From the NCBI GenBank assembly GCA_933207985.1, contig OW240916.1:134990430-135054429 (forward strand): a stretch of DNA of 64,000 bases, in the 5' to 3' direction. How positions within the stretch are numbered: position 1 is the stretch's first letter; every line of letters starts with the position of its first letter. The DNA comes from Pelobates cultripes (taxonomy: Eukaryota > Chordata > Amphibia > Anura > Pelobatidae). The translations under genes and the position numbers were made by a program. The notes beneath the pieces are model-generated. The model was given only the letters and a program-made list of their open reading frames with translations, ran no database searches and was not told the DNA's origin. Positions 55,441-64,000 of this stretch are shown here, in pieces.

Positions 55441-56050
55441 CACATACATTAACCCTTTTACCTTTATTTCACATTTCAGTGCTGTTCATGTGTTTCTGGC
55501 ATCTTCATTGCGCCTAGTTGCCTGGCGGTGGATCATTCTCCCTGTCTTAGCCCCACTCCAATGCACCCGCCCATTTCTCCTCACTTCCAGAGCAGGGGGA
55601 GGTGGCGAGCTAAAAATGCGCCCTTGCACTGCTGCTGCAATGGATGTCTTGGAGGGGGCCAGGCATAGCGAGTGGAGGTGAATCATGGATGCCGCCAGAC
55701 CCGTGTTCTACTGGGCACTAGTCAGCAGCCATGTAAATGCTCACTAACATGGCAGGAGGCTGCTCTAAATAATTAATACAGCTCGATAGGTGGGCAGCCA
55801 AATGAGAAGTAAAGCAACTACCGGCACCCCCCCTCCTTAAGTGGCGCCCTAGGCGGACGACTAATAGGCCTAGAAGGCGCCGGAACCGGAAACACAGTAA
55901 TCGAATGTTGCCTGCCTAACGACAAACTTTCCCTGGTCTAATAACATACTCATCGAGTTATTAGAGGCTAGTGTTAAAAGAAATTGCACATGGTAAAATG
56001 TTTGTAAAAATTACACTTACTAGTGTTCGTGTCTAATTACATATTTAATG
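55441..56050 (-). other. dock8 intron 2, no gene seen
   Basis: Includes a GC-richer block (55500-55700) with no splice-bounded ORF and the phrase GGCGCCCTAGGCGGACGACT (55843-55862), which looks like decayed repeat DNA. Confidence 0.4.
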
Positions 56051-56189
56051 TTGTGGTTCAGGCACTCAAGGGTCAATAATGCAGCAGATTTAGTTGGGTA
56101 AAGTGCTACGTTTCGATCTCCAAGAGATCTTTCTCAAGCATGATAATAAATCTGCTGCATAACTGACCCTTGAGTGCCTGGACCACAAC
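56051..56189. repeat. Fold-back element with CTACGTTTCGATCTC core
   Basis: The arms GTTGTGGTTCAGGCACTCAA / GGGTCAATAATGCAGCAGATT (56051-56093) and their reverse complement (56147-56189) surround CTACGTTTCGATCTCCAAGA and CTTTCTCAAGCATG. Imperfect by a few bases. The core is akin to 49764 and 32272. Confidence 0.8.
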
Positions 56190-56471
56190 TTTGTTTAACT
56201 ATTACGGTGGGGATACGCAGTCCCAGCTCTGGTAGCACCAGGATCTCAATAAGAGTGCGTTATTCCTTTCCTTTTTGATACATCGTAATCACTTATTCAG
56301 GCATAAAAAACTCTCATAGTAAGATGAAAAACTCCAACAGACACAGAAAGAAATAGCAACAGGGAATGTTATTTACTAGAGAAAAGCAAGGGCATATAAT
56401 GCTTTTACACCAGGAAACCTCTTTTTTTGCCAGCCAACCACTAAGTACCTGTCACTACTTTTACGTAGAAT

Positions 56472-56979
56472 ATAAAAGGACACCAGTCACCAGATCTATT
56501 ACATCCTAATGTAGTTGTTCAGGTGTCTAGAGTCTGTTCTTGCAGGTGTTTTAATGTAAACACTGCCATTTTAGAAAAACGGCCTAGGAACACTTCCAGT
56601 TGCAGTCACTCAGACTAGTCCAGTGTGCACGGAGGCGCTGAACATTCCTCATATAGATACATTGATTTAATGCTCCTCTATGAGGAGATGCTGATTGGTG
56701 CATCGGGGTGTTCTGCCTTACTTGCAAAATAGCCTCCAAATACTTTCTTATGGGAAAGCATTGGATCGGATGATGTAATCAAATTTGATGATCTCACAAC
56801 TTATCTCCCACGCTGTGCCTGTCTCTCCCCGTCAGAGCCAGAGGCACATTGTGGGAGAAAAGGGGGAGTAAAAACACCTCTTCCATGTGGTGTAAGGGGG
56901 GCTATGGACCTTACATAGTTTCAAACTATAGTGTCACGAGTACATGTTTCGGTTCCTGACACTATAATGTTTCTTTTAA
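56472..56979. mobile_element. T2-like MITE, diverged
   Basis: TATAAAAGGACACCAGTCACC ... TGACACTATAATGTTTCTTTTAA. The left TTAA is altered. The right half keeps the TACATGTTTCGGTTCCTGAC hairpin half seen in family A. Confidence 0.6.
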
Positions 56980-57556
56980 AAAAAGAAAAAGAAAAACTCT
57001 TTGGTAAACATAGGGCTGGTTTGGTGTTTCTGATATCGTCACTACTTTGAAGGATATGTGCCAGGAAAATTATTACACTGGAGCTGGAACTTTACACTCA
57101 TTTTGGAAACTGTGAATTAGCCTAGTAAATCTAGATCTAAAATCTAAATCTCTTAAAAGAAATACAAGCATAAATCTTTTTATTTTATTTTTTACATTCT
57201 TTATTTCTGCATTGCAAAGATAATTTTATAAGCTGAGAAGGACACAGTAATTAGAGTATAACAAATATAAAAAAATTACAATAAGAAAACTTTACTGACT
57301 ATGTCATACAGTTGTACTTTTTTGTTTTTGTTATAGATAAAACATACAGAAGAAACAAGAGAAACCAGTGTAAATATTTTACTTGCTTACACTGGTTTTT
57401 ATGTGCACTAATCAAGCAAAAAGATTCTTACTTTTAAGACTTTCAGTATTAATTGTATAGTGTGAAAAGTTGATAGAAATCCTCTGAATGCTCTTTTTAT
57501 TCAAATAAACGATATTGATAAGAATGTCAGTTATAATTAGCTATGGAAGGACTTAC

Positions 57557-57656
57557 TAGCTGTAGGGAGGATGGTGTTGAGTTGAGGTTGCGAAGAGGTA
57601 AATAATCTGTACCATACTGAAGCGAGACATGTTTCCTGATTTCTGCTGAAGAATGC
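57557..57656 (-). CDS. dock8: dock8 coding exon 2 (human-style numbering)
   Basis: First dock8 exon visible in the window. DOCK8 is a DOCK-C family guanine nucleotide exchange factor for Cdc42 that acts in the cytoplasm and at the leading edge of migrating leukocytes. On the minus strand an acceptor (TATTAAG) precedes 100 nt, followed by a strong GTAAGT donor. One leading base completes a codon from exon 1; then come 33 codons beginning HSSAEIRKHVSL and ending SSLQL. This matches the human DOCK8 N-terminal segment with SSAEIRK and SLQL at the same places. The middle is poorly conserved, as expected there. It splices in phase 0 to exon 3, about 25.8 kb away. The first coding exon (initiator Met) was not found between 57.7 and 64 kb. 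Confidence 0.88.
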
Positions 57657-57767
57657 CTTAATACGAGAAGAAAACCAAAAAGAAAAATATATATATATTA
57701 TCATTATTAATACAGAGTTAGTTGGTTTCAATTAAATCTGCTGCTACACATACATGGCATAATTTTC

Positions 57768-58150
57768 TAACATAGAAACACAGAATGTGGCAGCAGATAA
57801 GAACCATTCTGTCCATCTAGTCTGCCCAATATTTCTAAATACTCTCATTAATCCCTGGCCTTATCTTATAGTTAGGATAGCCTTATGCCTAGCCCACGCA
57901 TGATTAAACACCATCACCGTGTTATCCTCTACCACTTCAGCTGGAAGGCTATTTCAGATATCCACTACCCTCTCAGTAAAGTAATTCTTCATGATATTAC
58001 TTTTAAACCTTTTCCCCTCTAATTTAAAACTATGTCCTCTTGTTATGGTAGTTTTTCCTTCTTTAAAATATAATCTTTTATTGTGTTGATTCCCTTTATG
58101 TTTTTAAATATTTCTGTCATATCCCCCCTGTCTCGTCTTTTCTTCAAGCA
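57768..58150 (-). pseudogene. CR1-like LINE 3' end, reversed
   Basis: Plus-strand ACAGAATGTGGCAGCAGATA / AGAACCATTCTGTCCATCTA is the reversed 3' tail. Further right, CACTACCCTCTCAGTAAAGT and CTCTTGTTATGGTAGTTTTTC reverse-translate to the same C-terminal end as the LINE at 52135-52498. It is truncated near 58145, about 110 bp from dock8 exon 2. Confidence 0.8.
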
Positions 58151-58254
58151 GGAACGCCACCAGAAATTTTGGGGCCCCTAACGGAGCTCAGGGTCTGGGC
58201 CCCCTGGGGCCCGCCTCCAATCCCACCCACAGGGTCCGCCTCCAAATCCCACCC

Positions 58255-58562
58255 ACAGGAATACACACACAGACACAAACACACACACTGATACAAAAGG
58301 ACACAGATACACACACACACAGATACATACTAACAGACACACATACATGCATATAGGCATACATACTGACACACACATACTGAGACATACACACATATAC
58401 AGACTCAAAGGCATACATAATGACAGACAGACACATACCAACATACATACAGACACACATGCATGAGGACATACAGACACCAACATAAATACAGACACCG
58501 ACATACATACACACATACATTGATAATGACATACAGACGTATATACATTCATACTGGCATAC
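58255..58562 (+). repeat. ACAC/ATAC-rich simple repeat
   Basis: Imperfect (ACACATAC)n and (ACAGACAC)n sequence. The minus-strand Cys/Val/Met ORFs across it are repeat artefacts. Confidence 0.9.
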
Positions 58563-59051
58563 TGTCAGGATTACAGAATGATCCAGCACGTAGAATTGTG
58601 TAGCACAGAGGACTGATAGGTAACGTATACCGGACCTTAGAATGGCCGGACTAACGTACCAAAGAATAGTCAGGAATAGCCGAGGTCAAGGGATACAGAA
58701 AGAGACAACGATAAGGAAAAGCCAGGAGTTAGGGATGCCAGAAAACAGGGAAGTCAAAAACAATGCCAAAGTCAAATAACCAGAACAAAAATAAATAACG
58801 CGCTCTCGGACAACCACAAGGAAAACCACGACAGGGCACTGAGCAGGATGAGAACTGGGACTAAATACCCCTCCTTTAGATCTGATAGGCTATAACCGGC
58901 CTTTGACCCCAAAGGCAGTTACCAGGTTCTCATTTGCATAATTTCTGCTCAGAAACCCTTCTGTGGATTTGGTTGTTGCTCGGCACAACTTTTCATGTGA
59001 TGACAGTAAATGCCATTAACCACATTTTTATAAGCAGATGAATACGTGACA
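58563..59051 (-). repeat. 3' LTR of the Ty3/gypsy element
   Basis: 489 bp, beginning on the minus strand TGTCACGTATTCATCTGC and ending AATCCTGACA (TGTCA/TGACA inverted ends). A purine tract GGTGGGGGGTAA lies just before it, as expected of a polypurine tract. A TATA-like GGTATTTAG is near 58865. The partner LTR is outside the window. Confidence 0.8.
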
Positions 59052-59723
59052 TTACCCCCCACCTGAAGAACGCCCACCGGGCGGGCAGGACCAAGCTTGA
59101 GAGGAAATCTGGCATGAAAATAGCATGTATATCAGATGCCGGAACCCAAGAACGATCGGCTGGTCCATAACCTTTCGTATCCACCAAGTACTGTAAAATG
59201 CCCCGAGAAAACCTGGAATCAATTATGGAGGAGACCTCATACTCTTCCTGTCCAGAAACAACTAAGGGAGGAGGAGGGACACTTGAAACAGTATATTTAT
59301 TGCAAACAAGAGGTTTGAGCAAGGACACATGAAAGGTATTAGGAATTTTCAAGGAGGCCGGAAGGGCCAGAGAGTACGCAACAGGATTGATCCTACGAAG
59401 GACACGAAAAGGTCCAAGGAACCTATGAGCAAATTTCATGCTAGGGACTTTGAGCCTGATGTTACGAGAAGATAACCAAACCCTCTCACCCACTTGGTAA
59501 ACAGGGCTGGCACCTCGACGTGTATCAGCATAATGCTTGAAACAGTCAGCAGCAGTACCCAGAGCAGATTGAACTTTAACCCAGGTATCACGGGTGGAAG
59601 CCAGACGGTCATCCAAAGCAGGAATAGCCGTATCAGAAAAAACAGCCGGTAGGACAGTAGGATGCCGGCCATTATTAACAAAAAATGGACTATGCCCAGA
59701 GGAATAATGGTCAGCATTGTTCC
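59052..59723 (-). pseudogene. Ty3/gypsy integrase C-terminus with chromodomain
   Basis: The minus-strand reading gives FFVNNGRHPTVLPAVF, then DTWVKVQSALGTAADCFKHY, RVWLSSRNIRLKV and FAHRFLGPFRVLRRINPVAY (the GPF/Y-type module). PNTFHVSLLKP and a chromodomain-like EEYEVSSIIDSRFSRGILQY and DRSWVPASDI follow. This is a chromovirus-type pol end. The integrase core lies across the 59724-61877 insertion. Confidence 0.88.
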
Positions 59724-61877
59724 TTTTTTGTCAATCTTTCTTTTATTAAAGGCATATAAGATGGGGTACAGAAGAAAAACAAGGGAAAAGTACGAGAGTT
59801 ACAGCATAGGGTTGATACAACGTTTAGCAATGTTAAGGTACATTTCCAAAGTAGCGATGCCTCATTTCTAAAAATACATTTTTATGGTTGTTAAACTATT
59901 TATGGAAGATACAAGCTCTGGTTCATAGGGTCATGTTAACTAAAGGCGCATCAAGCGGAGAAACTAACTGTTAAACAAGCAGAGGTATCTACCGTGTGTG
60001 TCAATATAGTTAAACCATATGCTATAGCAAAGGGGTCTGTATATTAACATGCTAGGCTCGAACAATATTCTACATATGTAGAAAAAGGGCATACATATAT
60101 GTGTAGCGACCTCACGCCAGAGCTGTCTACGCCCAGAGTAGGTTAAACATCAAGGTTCAAGATATACTGAAACAGTTTCCTAGCCTGATGTTTAACTCAG
60201 CTCATTATTTTGAAAATATAAGCTATGGTTCACATCATCCGGTTGGTAACATGCTAGCTAAGTAGCGCAGCCTGAAAACAAAAATAAAAAATGGTTGCAT
60301 AGTTGTACGCTTATACAGATAAACGTATTACAGGCTGATTCAGCATGTCAGGGATGGTAAGGCATGTTAGAACATCAGGCTTGTGTCAGTATACATACAC
60401 GCCCGCTCAAGTGCAGTAAGGCTATTTGTCGTGTTAAAAGGTATATCAAGGAACAGGCATTGCTGTTAAGTAGAGTTTAGATACTAGACATGTTGAACCG
60501 TTGCTACTTGGTTACTAAGAGGCGCACAGTATTGAGAATAAGATGTAAAAAGTACAATATAAATTGCTAAGGCAAGCTGGCGACATAGTATACATCTATC
60601 TGTTAGGCGAAATTCGTAGAGTATTAACTGAGAAAAAAAAAAAAACACATTACGGAGCGTGTGAAAAGAAACCCTATGAGTAAAACCCTCAGGGTATGAC
60701 AGTGTGTCTCTCTCGGTTACTTGGAGCAGTCCAAGGCATCGAGTGCAGCAAGCGTCCATGCAGTTATTCAGCCCACCCCACATGGAGGAGTTGTGCTGTA
60801 GTATGTGGTGTCTAGTCCACTTGGTAGTGGGGGGCTGCCTCCTTGGTCCGTCGCTCCATTGAGGCTTGGGTCTGTTTCTCTAGGGTGGATGTTTTGACCC
60901 GCCGGGTGCTTGGCCCTCTGAGTTGTGGTTACCCTGGTGCACCTCCCAGTTCCATGTCGCTTGATTAACCTGTGTCTTCGGCCCGAGGCCTTAGCGGGGG
61001 CCCTTGCCACAAGTCCATTGGCCCCATCTCCAGGGTCATGGGCCCAAGGTTTCGGCGGATTCCGGTTGTTCCCCTGGGTGTATGGGTGGCGGTGAGGAGT
61101 AACCCTCAGGTGGGCTCCCTGCTCGGAAGAAGAGTGGGGAGAGCTCTTGGGAGCACGAGGGGTCCCCAGCACTCTGTGGCTGTGCTCTGATGCTGGTTTT
61201 CCTCCCATGAGTTTACCTGCAGGCAGAGGGTCTCTCCTCCTGTGGCGCCATCTTGGGGCCCTGAGCCATTTAGGAATAATGCATTGGCAGTTGTGTTGCT
61301 TAAATTGTTCTTTGCTCTGGCATGTGCTCTGGTTATTCAGCCTTGCCCGGTGCTCCAGCTGTGCCCAGAAGGCGTCGAAGAGAGCAGTGAGTTTGGCTTC
61401 ATAGTCTGGCATGACTGTGTGGCGTTCAGATATCTCGCCTGGTGCGCTAACTGTCGCCATTTTAGTTGCGCCTTGTGTTCGCCTGTCCTGTTGCTGTGTT
61501 GCCCATGTTGTAGGTTCAGCCTGTAGCCACCTCTCCAGTCGCTTGTTGTGGACCGAGATGACCCCCATCGGTCCGGGGCGGGGGGGGTAGGAGGTGATGC
61601 CCCTGAGGTATACCCGACCATGTCAGTCAGCACGGGAAGCGGCCGTCTCCCCGGCGCTTGATCTCCGGCAGGCCTCAGGGTTCCCTTTCGGGTTCCCGGT
61701 GTGGTATAATCTTGAATTTGGTGTCGGTCTATTCTCCCGGGTATCCCCGTCATGATTTCTCGTCTCTGGTGTGCGACTGTGCCGTGTTTTTTGGGGTTTA
61801 CCCCCTCGAAGTTCAATAAGTAGCAGGAGCTGAAGTGTAGCACAGCCGCTCAGCCTGAGTGCCAGGCTCCGTCCCCC
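59724..61877 (-). mobile_element. 2.15-kb retroposon inserted in the gypsy integrase
   Basis: Flanked by a 15-bp duplication GGTCAGCATTGTTCC (59709-59723 and 61878-61892). On the minus strand it begins GGGGGACGGAGCCTGGCACT and ends TTTAATAAAAGAAAGATTGA then CAAAAAA, with a polyadenylation-like signal and short A tail. The G-rich start and ATTGACAAAAA-type end resemble the L1/Tx1 element (ATTGTCAAAAA), suggesting mobilisation by L1-type machinery. It encodes no reverse transcriptase. Confidence 0.85.
60768..61568 (-). CDS. ORF of unknown function in the 2.15-kb retroposon
   Basis: 266 codons without a stop. The composition is unusual: His, Arg, Pro, Thr and Gln rich, basic overall. A short helical stretch (VMPDYEAKLTALFDAFWAQL) lies near residues 52-71, and disordered basic sequence (GRRHRLIKRHGTGRCTRVTT) follows. 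No RT, endonuclease, zinc finger or long coiled coil is visible. The nearest idea is an RNA-binding ORF1-like protein of a half-LINE, but there is no sequence match I can name. It may also be a chance ORF in GC-richer DNA. Confidence 0.35.
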   Translation of the reverse strand: MGVISVHNKRLERWLQAEPTTWATQQQDRRTQGATKMATVSAPGEISERHTVMPDYEAKLTALFDAFWAQLEHRARLNNQSTCQSKEQFKQHNCQCIIPKWLRAPRWRHRRRDPLPAGKLMGGKPASEHSHRVLGTPRAPKSSPHSSSEQGAHLRVTPHRHPYTQGNNRNPPKPWAHDPGDGANGLVARAPAKASGRRHRLIKRHGTGRCTRVTTTQRAKHPAGQNIHPRETDPSLNGATDQGGSPPLPSGLDTTYYSTTPPCGVG

Positions 61878-61892
61878 GGTCAGCATTGTTCC

Positions 61893-62604
61893 TAGCAAAC
61901 TCGGCCCATGGTAATAATTCGGACCAATTGTCTTGAGTGCTATTAACAAAACAACGCAAGTATAACTCCAAAGACTGGTCAGCCCTCTCAGCTGTACCGT
62001 TAGTCTGGGGGTGGTAAGAGGATGAAAAAGACAATTCAATCCCCAATTGCTTATTAAAAGCCCTCCAAAACCGGGATACAAACTGAGAACCTCTATCAGA
62101 TACAATATTGTGAGGAATGCCATGCAGACGGACAATCTCACGTATAAAGATCAGTACCAGGTCTTGAGATGACGGTAATTTCTTGAGAGGAATAAAATGA
62201 GCCATTTTAGAAAAACGGTCCACAACCATGAGAATGGTGGTATAACCGTTATAACTAGGAAGTTCAACAATGAAGTCCATAGACAAGTGGGACCATGGGA
62301 CCTCAGGAATAGGAAGAGGTTGTAACAAGCGACAAGGGAGTTTATGAGGCACTTTGGAAACCGCACAAACAGAACAAGCCTGCACATATTCCTTAACACC
62401 TTTCCTGAGGGAATCCCACCAGAATGACCTCATGATAGCAGAAGTGGATTTATTAATACCTGGGTGACCAGCAGACACATTGTCGTGAAACACCTTCATG
62501 ATATTAACCCTTTCCCCCAATGGAACAAACAGTTTGTCCTGAGGTTTACCGCAGGGCGCCTGAGACTGAGCCTCCATGATGGAGCCAAGCAGTGGAGAGG
62601 ACAA
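61893..62604 (-). pseudogene. Ty3/gypsy integrase N-terminal and catalytic part
   Basis: The minus-strand frame has an HHCC zinc finger (VFHDNVSAGHPGI ... CSVCAVSK) and then the DDE core. WSHLSMDFIVELP carries the first Asp, IVSDRGSQFVSRFW the second Asp, and YHPQTNGTAERADQSLELYL the Glu. It ends ELLPWAEFARNNA at the retroposon insertion and resumes at 59723. All catalytic residues are kept, but the ORF is split. Confidence 0.9.
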
Positions 62605-62680
62605 TGAAAGGACAGTGGACGCAATGATACATTCCGGTGGAATGATATGGGACGTTTCTTGCTCTAGTATAGCCTCAGTA

Positions 62681-63616
62681 TCAAACTTCTGGACAAGGCA
62701 TCGGCCTTGACATTTTTAGAACCAGGTCTGTAGGTGATAAGAAAATTAAAGCGAGAAAGAAATCATCAAGAGACCATCTAGCTTGTCTAGAAGACAATCG
62801 TTTAGCATCTCCTATGTAAGCCAGGTTTTTGTGATCAGTAATGATCAAAAAGGGGTCCTTGGAACCCTCTAGAAGATGTCGCCACTCCTTGAGAGCTAGA
62901 ATAATGGCCAACAATTCTCTATTGCCAATATCGTAATTGCGCTCAGTAGGAGACAACTTTCTAGAAAAGTAACCACAAGGATGTAACAGAGTTTCCTGGC
63001 TCTCCCTTTGGGAGAGAACTGCCCCTACCCCTGTCTCTGAAGCATCAACCTCCAGTATGAAAGGCTTACTGGTGTCAGGATGTATCAATATGTCAGCGGA
63101 GGCAAACCGCTGTTTGAGAGCTTCAAAGGCTTCAATTGCCTCCTTAGACCATATCGTACTACTAGCCCCCTTGCGTGTCATATTGGTGATGGGGGCTATT
63201 ACTGAAGAAAATCCCTTTATAAATCTTCTGTAATAATTGGCGAAACCAATGAACCTTTGAATGGCTTTCAACCCAGTGGGTAAAGGCCACTGTAGAACAG
63301 ACTCTAGTTTTTTAGGATCCATCTGAAACCCAGAGGCAGAAATATTATATCCTAAAAACTGTACTTCAGACTGATCAAAGATACATTTTTCCAATTTACA
63401 ATAAAGTTTGTTTTTTAATAAGGTTTGCAGAACTTGTTTAACGTGATCGTGGTGAGACTGGAGGTCAGGAGAATAAATAAGGACTTCATCCTGATAGACC
63501 AAGACAAACAAGTAAATGTAATCCCTGAGTACATTGTTAATGAAATCTTGGAAAACCGCTGGAACATTGCACAACCCAAATGGCATCATAGTGTCCACTT
63601 CTGGTGTTAAATGCAA
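62681..63616 (-). pseudogene. Ty3/gypsy reverse transcriptase (C-terminal part) and RNase H
   Basis: The minus-strand frame runs [20 protein letters not shown], then VYQDEVLIYS where the family has YxDD, so the second catalytic Asp is Glu and RT activity is probably lost. FLGYNISASGFQMDPKK and AIQRFIGFANYYRRFI follow. The RNase H shows ILEVDASETGVGAVLSQR, RELLAI and ITDHKNL. A frame break near 63600 separates it from 63537-63944, and another near 62690 separates it from integrase. Confidence 0.9.
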
Positions 63617-64000
63617 TCTTCCACTCGTGGTTTTCCTTGATTCTCACTAAATTGTAAGCGCTTCTAAGGTCAAGCTTAGTAAACACTTTAGCGTCCTGGA
63701 GTCTGTCAAATAATTCAGCAATAAGAGGAATGGGGTAGGCGTACTTAATGGTGATTTTGTTCAATGCCCTGTAATCGATACATGGGCGCAACTCACCATC
63801 CTTTTTAGATACAAAAAAGAGTCCTGCACCAGCAGGCGAGGATGATTTTCGTATATGGCCTTTATTCAATGAATCTTTAATATATTCATCCATTACACTA
63901 CTCTCCTGAGGAGATAGAGCATAGACTGTTCCCTTAGGTGGCATAGCACCTGGTAGTAAGTTAATGGAACAGTCATATGGTCTGTGAGGAGGTAGAGTAT
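63610..64000 (-). pseudogene. Ty3/gypsy reverse transcriptase, N-terminal part (runs off the window)
   Basis: The minus-strand reading [60 protein letters not shown] and [16 protein letters not shown] covers the first RT blocks, including the LDLRSAY Asp. The frame breaks at about 63610. Sequence to 64000 continues the same pol gene upstream; protease and gag would lie beyond the window. Confidence 0.9.

Noticed and set aside
54950..55449. Overlapping minus-strand ORFs of 108-159 codons rich in Cys, Val, Gly and Trp
   Set aside because: They arise from a minisatellite that is open in several frames; no gene features.
58178..58589. Two overlapping minus-strand ORFs of 124-133 codons rich in Cys, Val and Met
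   Set aside because: Translation of an ACAC/ATAC simple repeat.
57657..64000. Search for dock8 exon 1
   Set aside because: No segment encoding the conserved start with a suitable phase and GT donor was found; the region is repeat and gypsy sequence.
1..64000. CRISPR arrays, bacterial operons, rRNA or tRNA genes
   Set aside because: The sequence is vertebrate intronic DNA. No regular spacer arrays, and no tRNA cloverleaf or rRNA core sequence was recognised by eye.

Overview
The window is vertebrate nuclear DNA, almost certainly from a frog (anuran amphibian). The evidence is a multi-exon vertebrate gene with GT-AG introns, many MITEs with TTAAAGG termini and TTAA target sites (the T2 type known from Xenopus), an L1/Tx1-type LINE, CR1/L2-type LINEs, Tc1 elements and a chromovirus-type Ty3/gypsy element. 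The species cannot be named from the sequence.

The backbone is the 5' half of dock8, on the minus strand. Fourteen coding exons were mapped between 57656 (gene 5' side) and 760 (gene 3' side). They correspond to human-style exons 2-15. Every splice phase is compatible and the joined frame stays open for about 573 codons. They encode the N-terminal DOCK-C region and the start of DHR-1. The first coding exon was not found and probably lies beyond 64 kb. The window ends inside intron 15.

The most notable find is a small gene nested antisense in dock8 intron 14 (3372-5430, plus strand, three coding exons, all phase 0). It encodes a predicted secreted coiled-coil protein of 216 residues with an ANGPTL3/ANGPTL4/ANGPTL8-type lipase-inhibitor motif and no fibrinogen-like domain. 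In mammals ANGPTL3 is nested antisense in DOCK7 and ANGPTL8 in DOCK6. A member inside DOCK8, in the same orientation, suggests that the nested arrangement predates the split of DOCK6, DOCK7 and DOCK8.

The rest is intron filled with repeats. 5.6-9 kb holds T2-like MITEs. 9.5-11.8 kb holds a deleted L1/Tx1 copy. 18.5-21.0 kb is a TTAA-flanked element with internal tandem repeats that makes up nearly all of intron 7. 26.3-27.2 kb is a CR1-type remnant. 29.8-34.9 kb holds a 47-bp perfect hairpin and two Tc1 elements, one of them split by a MITE. 38.9-52.6 kb is a nested stack: an esterase-ORF1 CR1-like LINE interrupted by MITEs, several unclassified insertions and a structurally complete L1/Tx1 LINE (40843-48604) with both ORFs open. 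58.5-64 kb is a Ty3/gypsy chromovirus-like element (minus strand) split by a 2.15-kb retroposon with its own 266-codon ORF.
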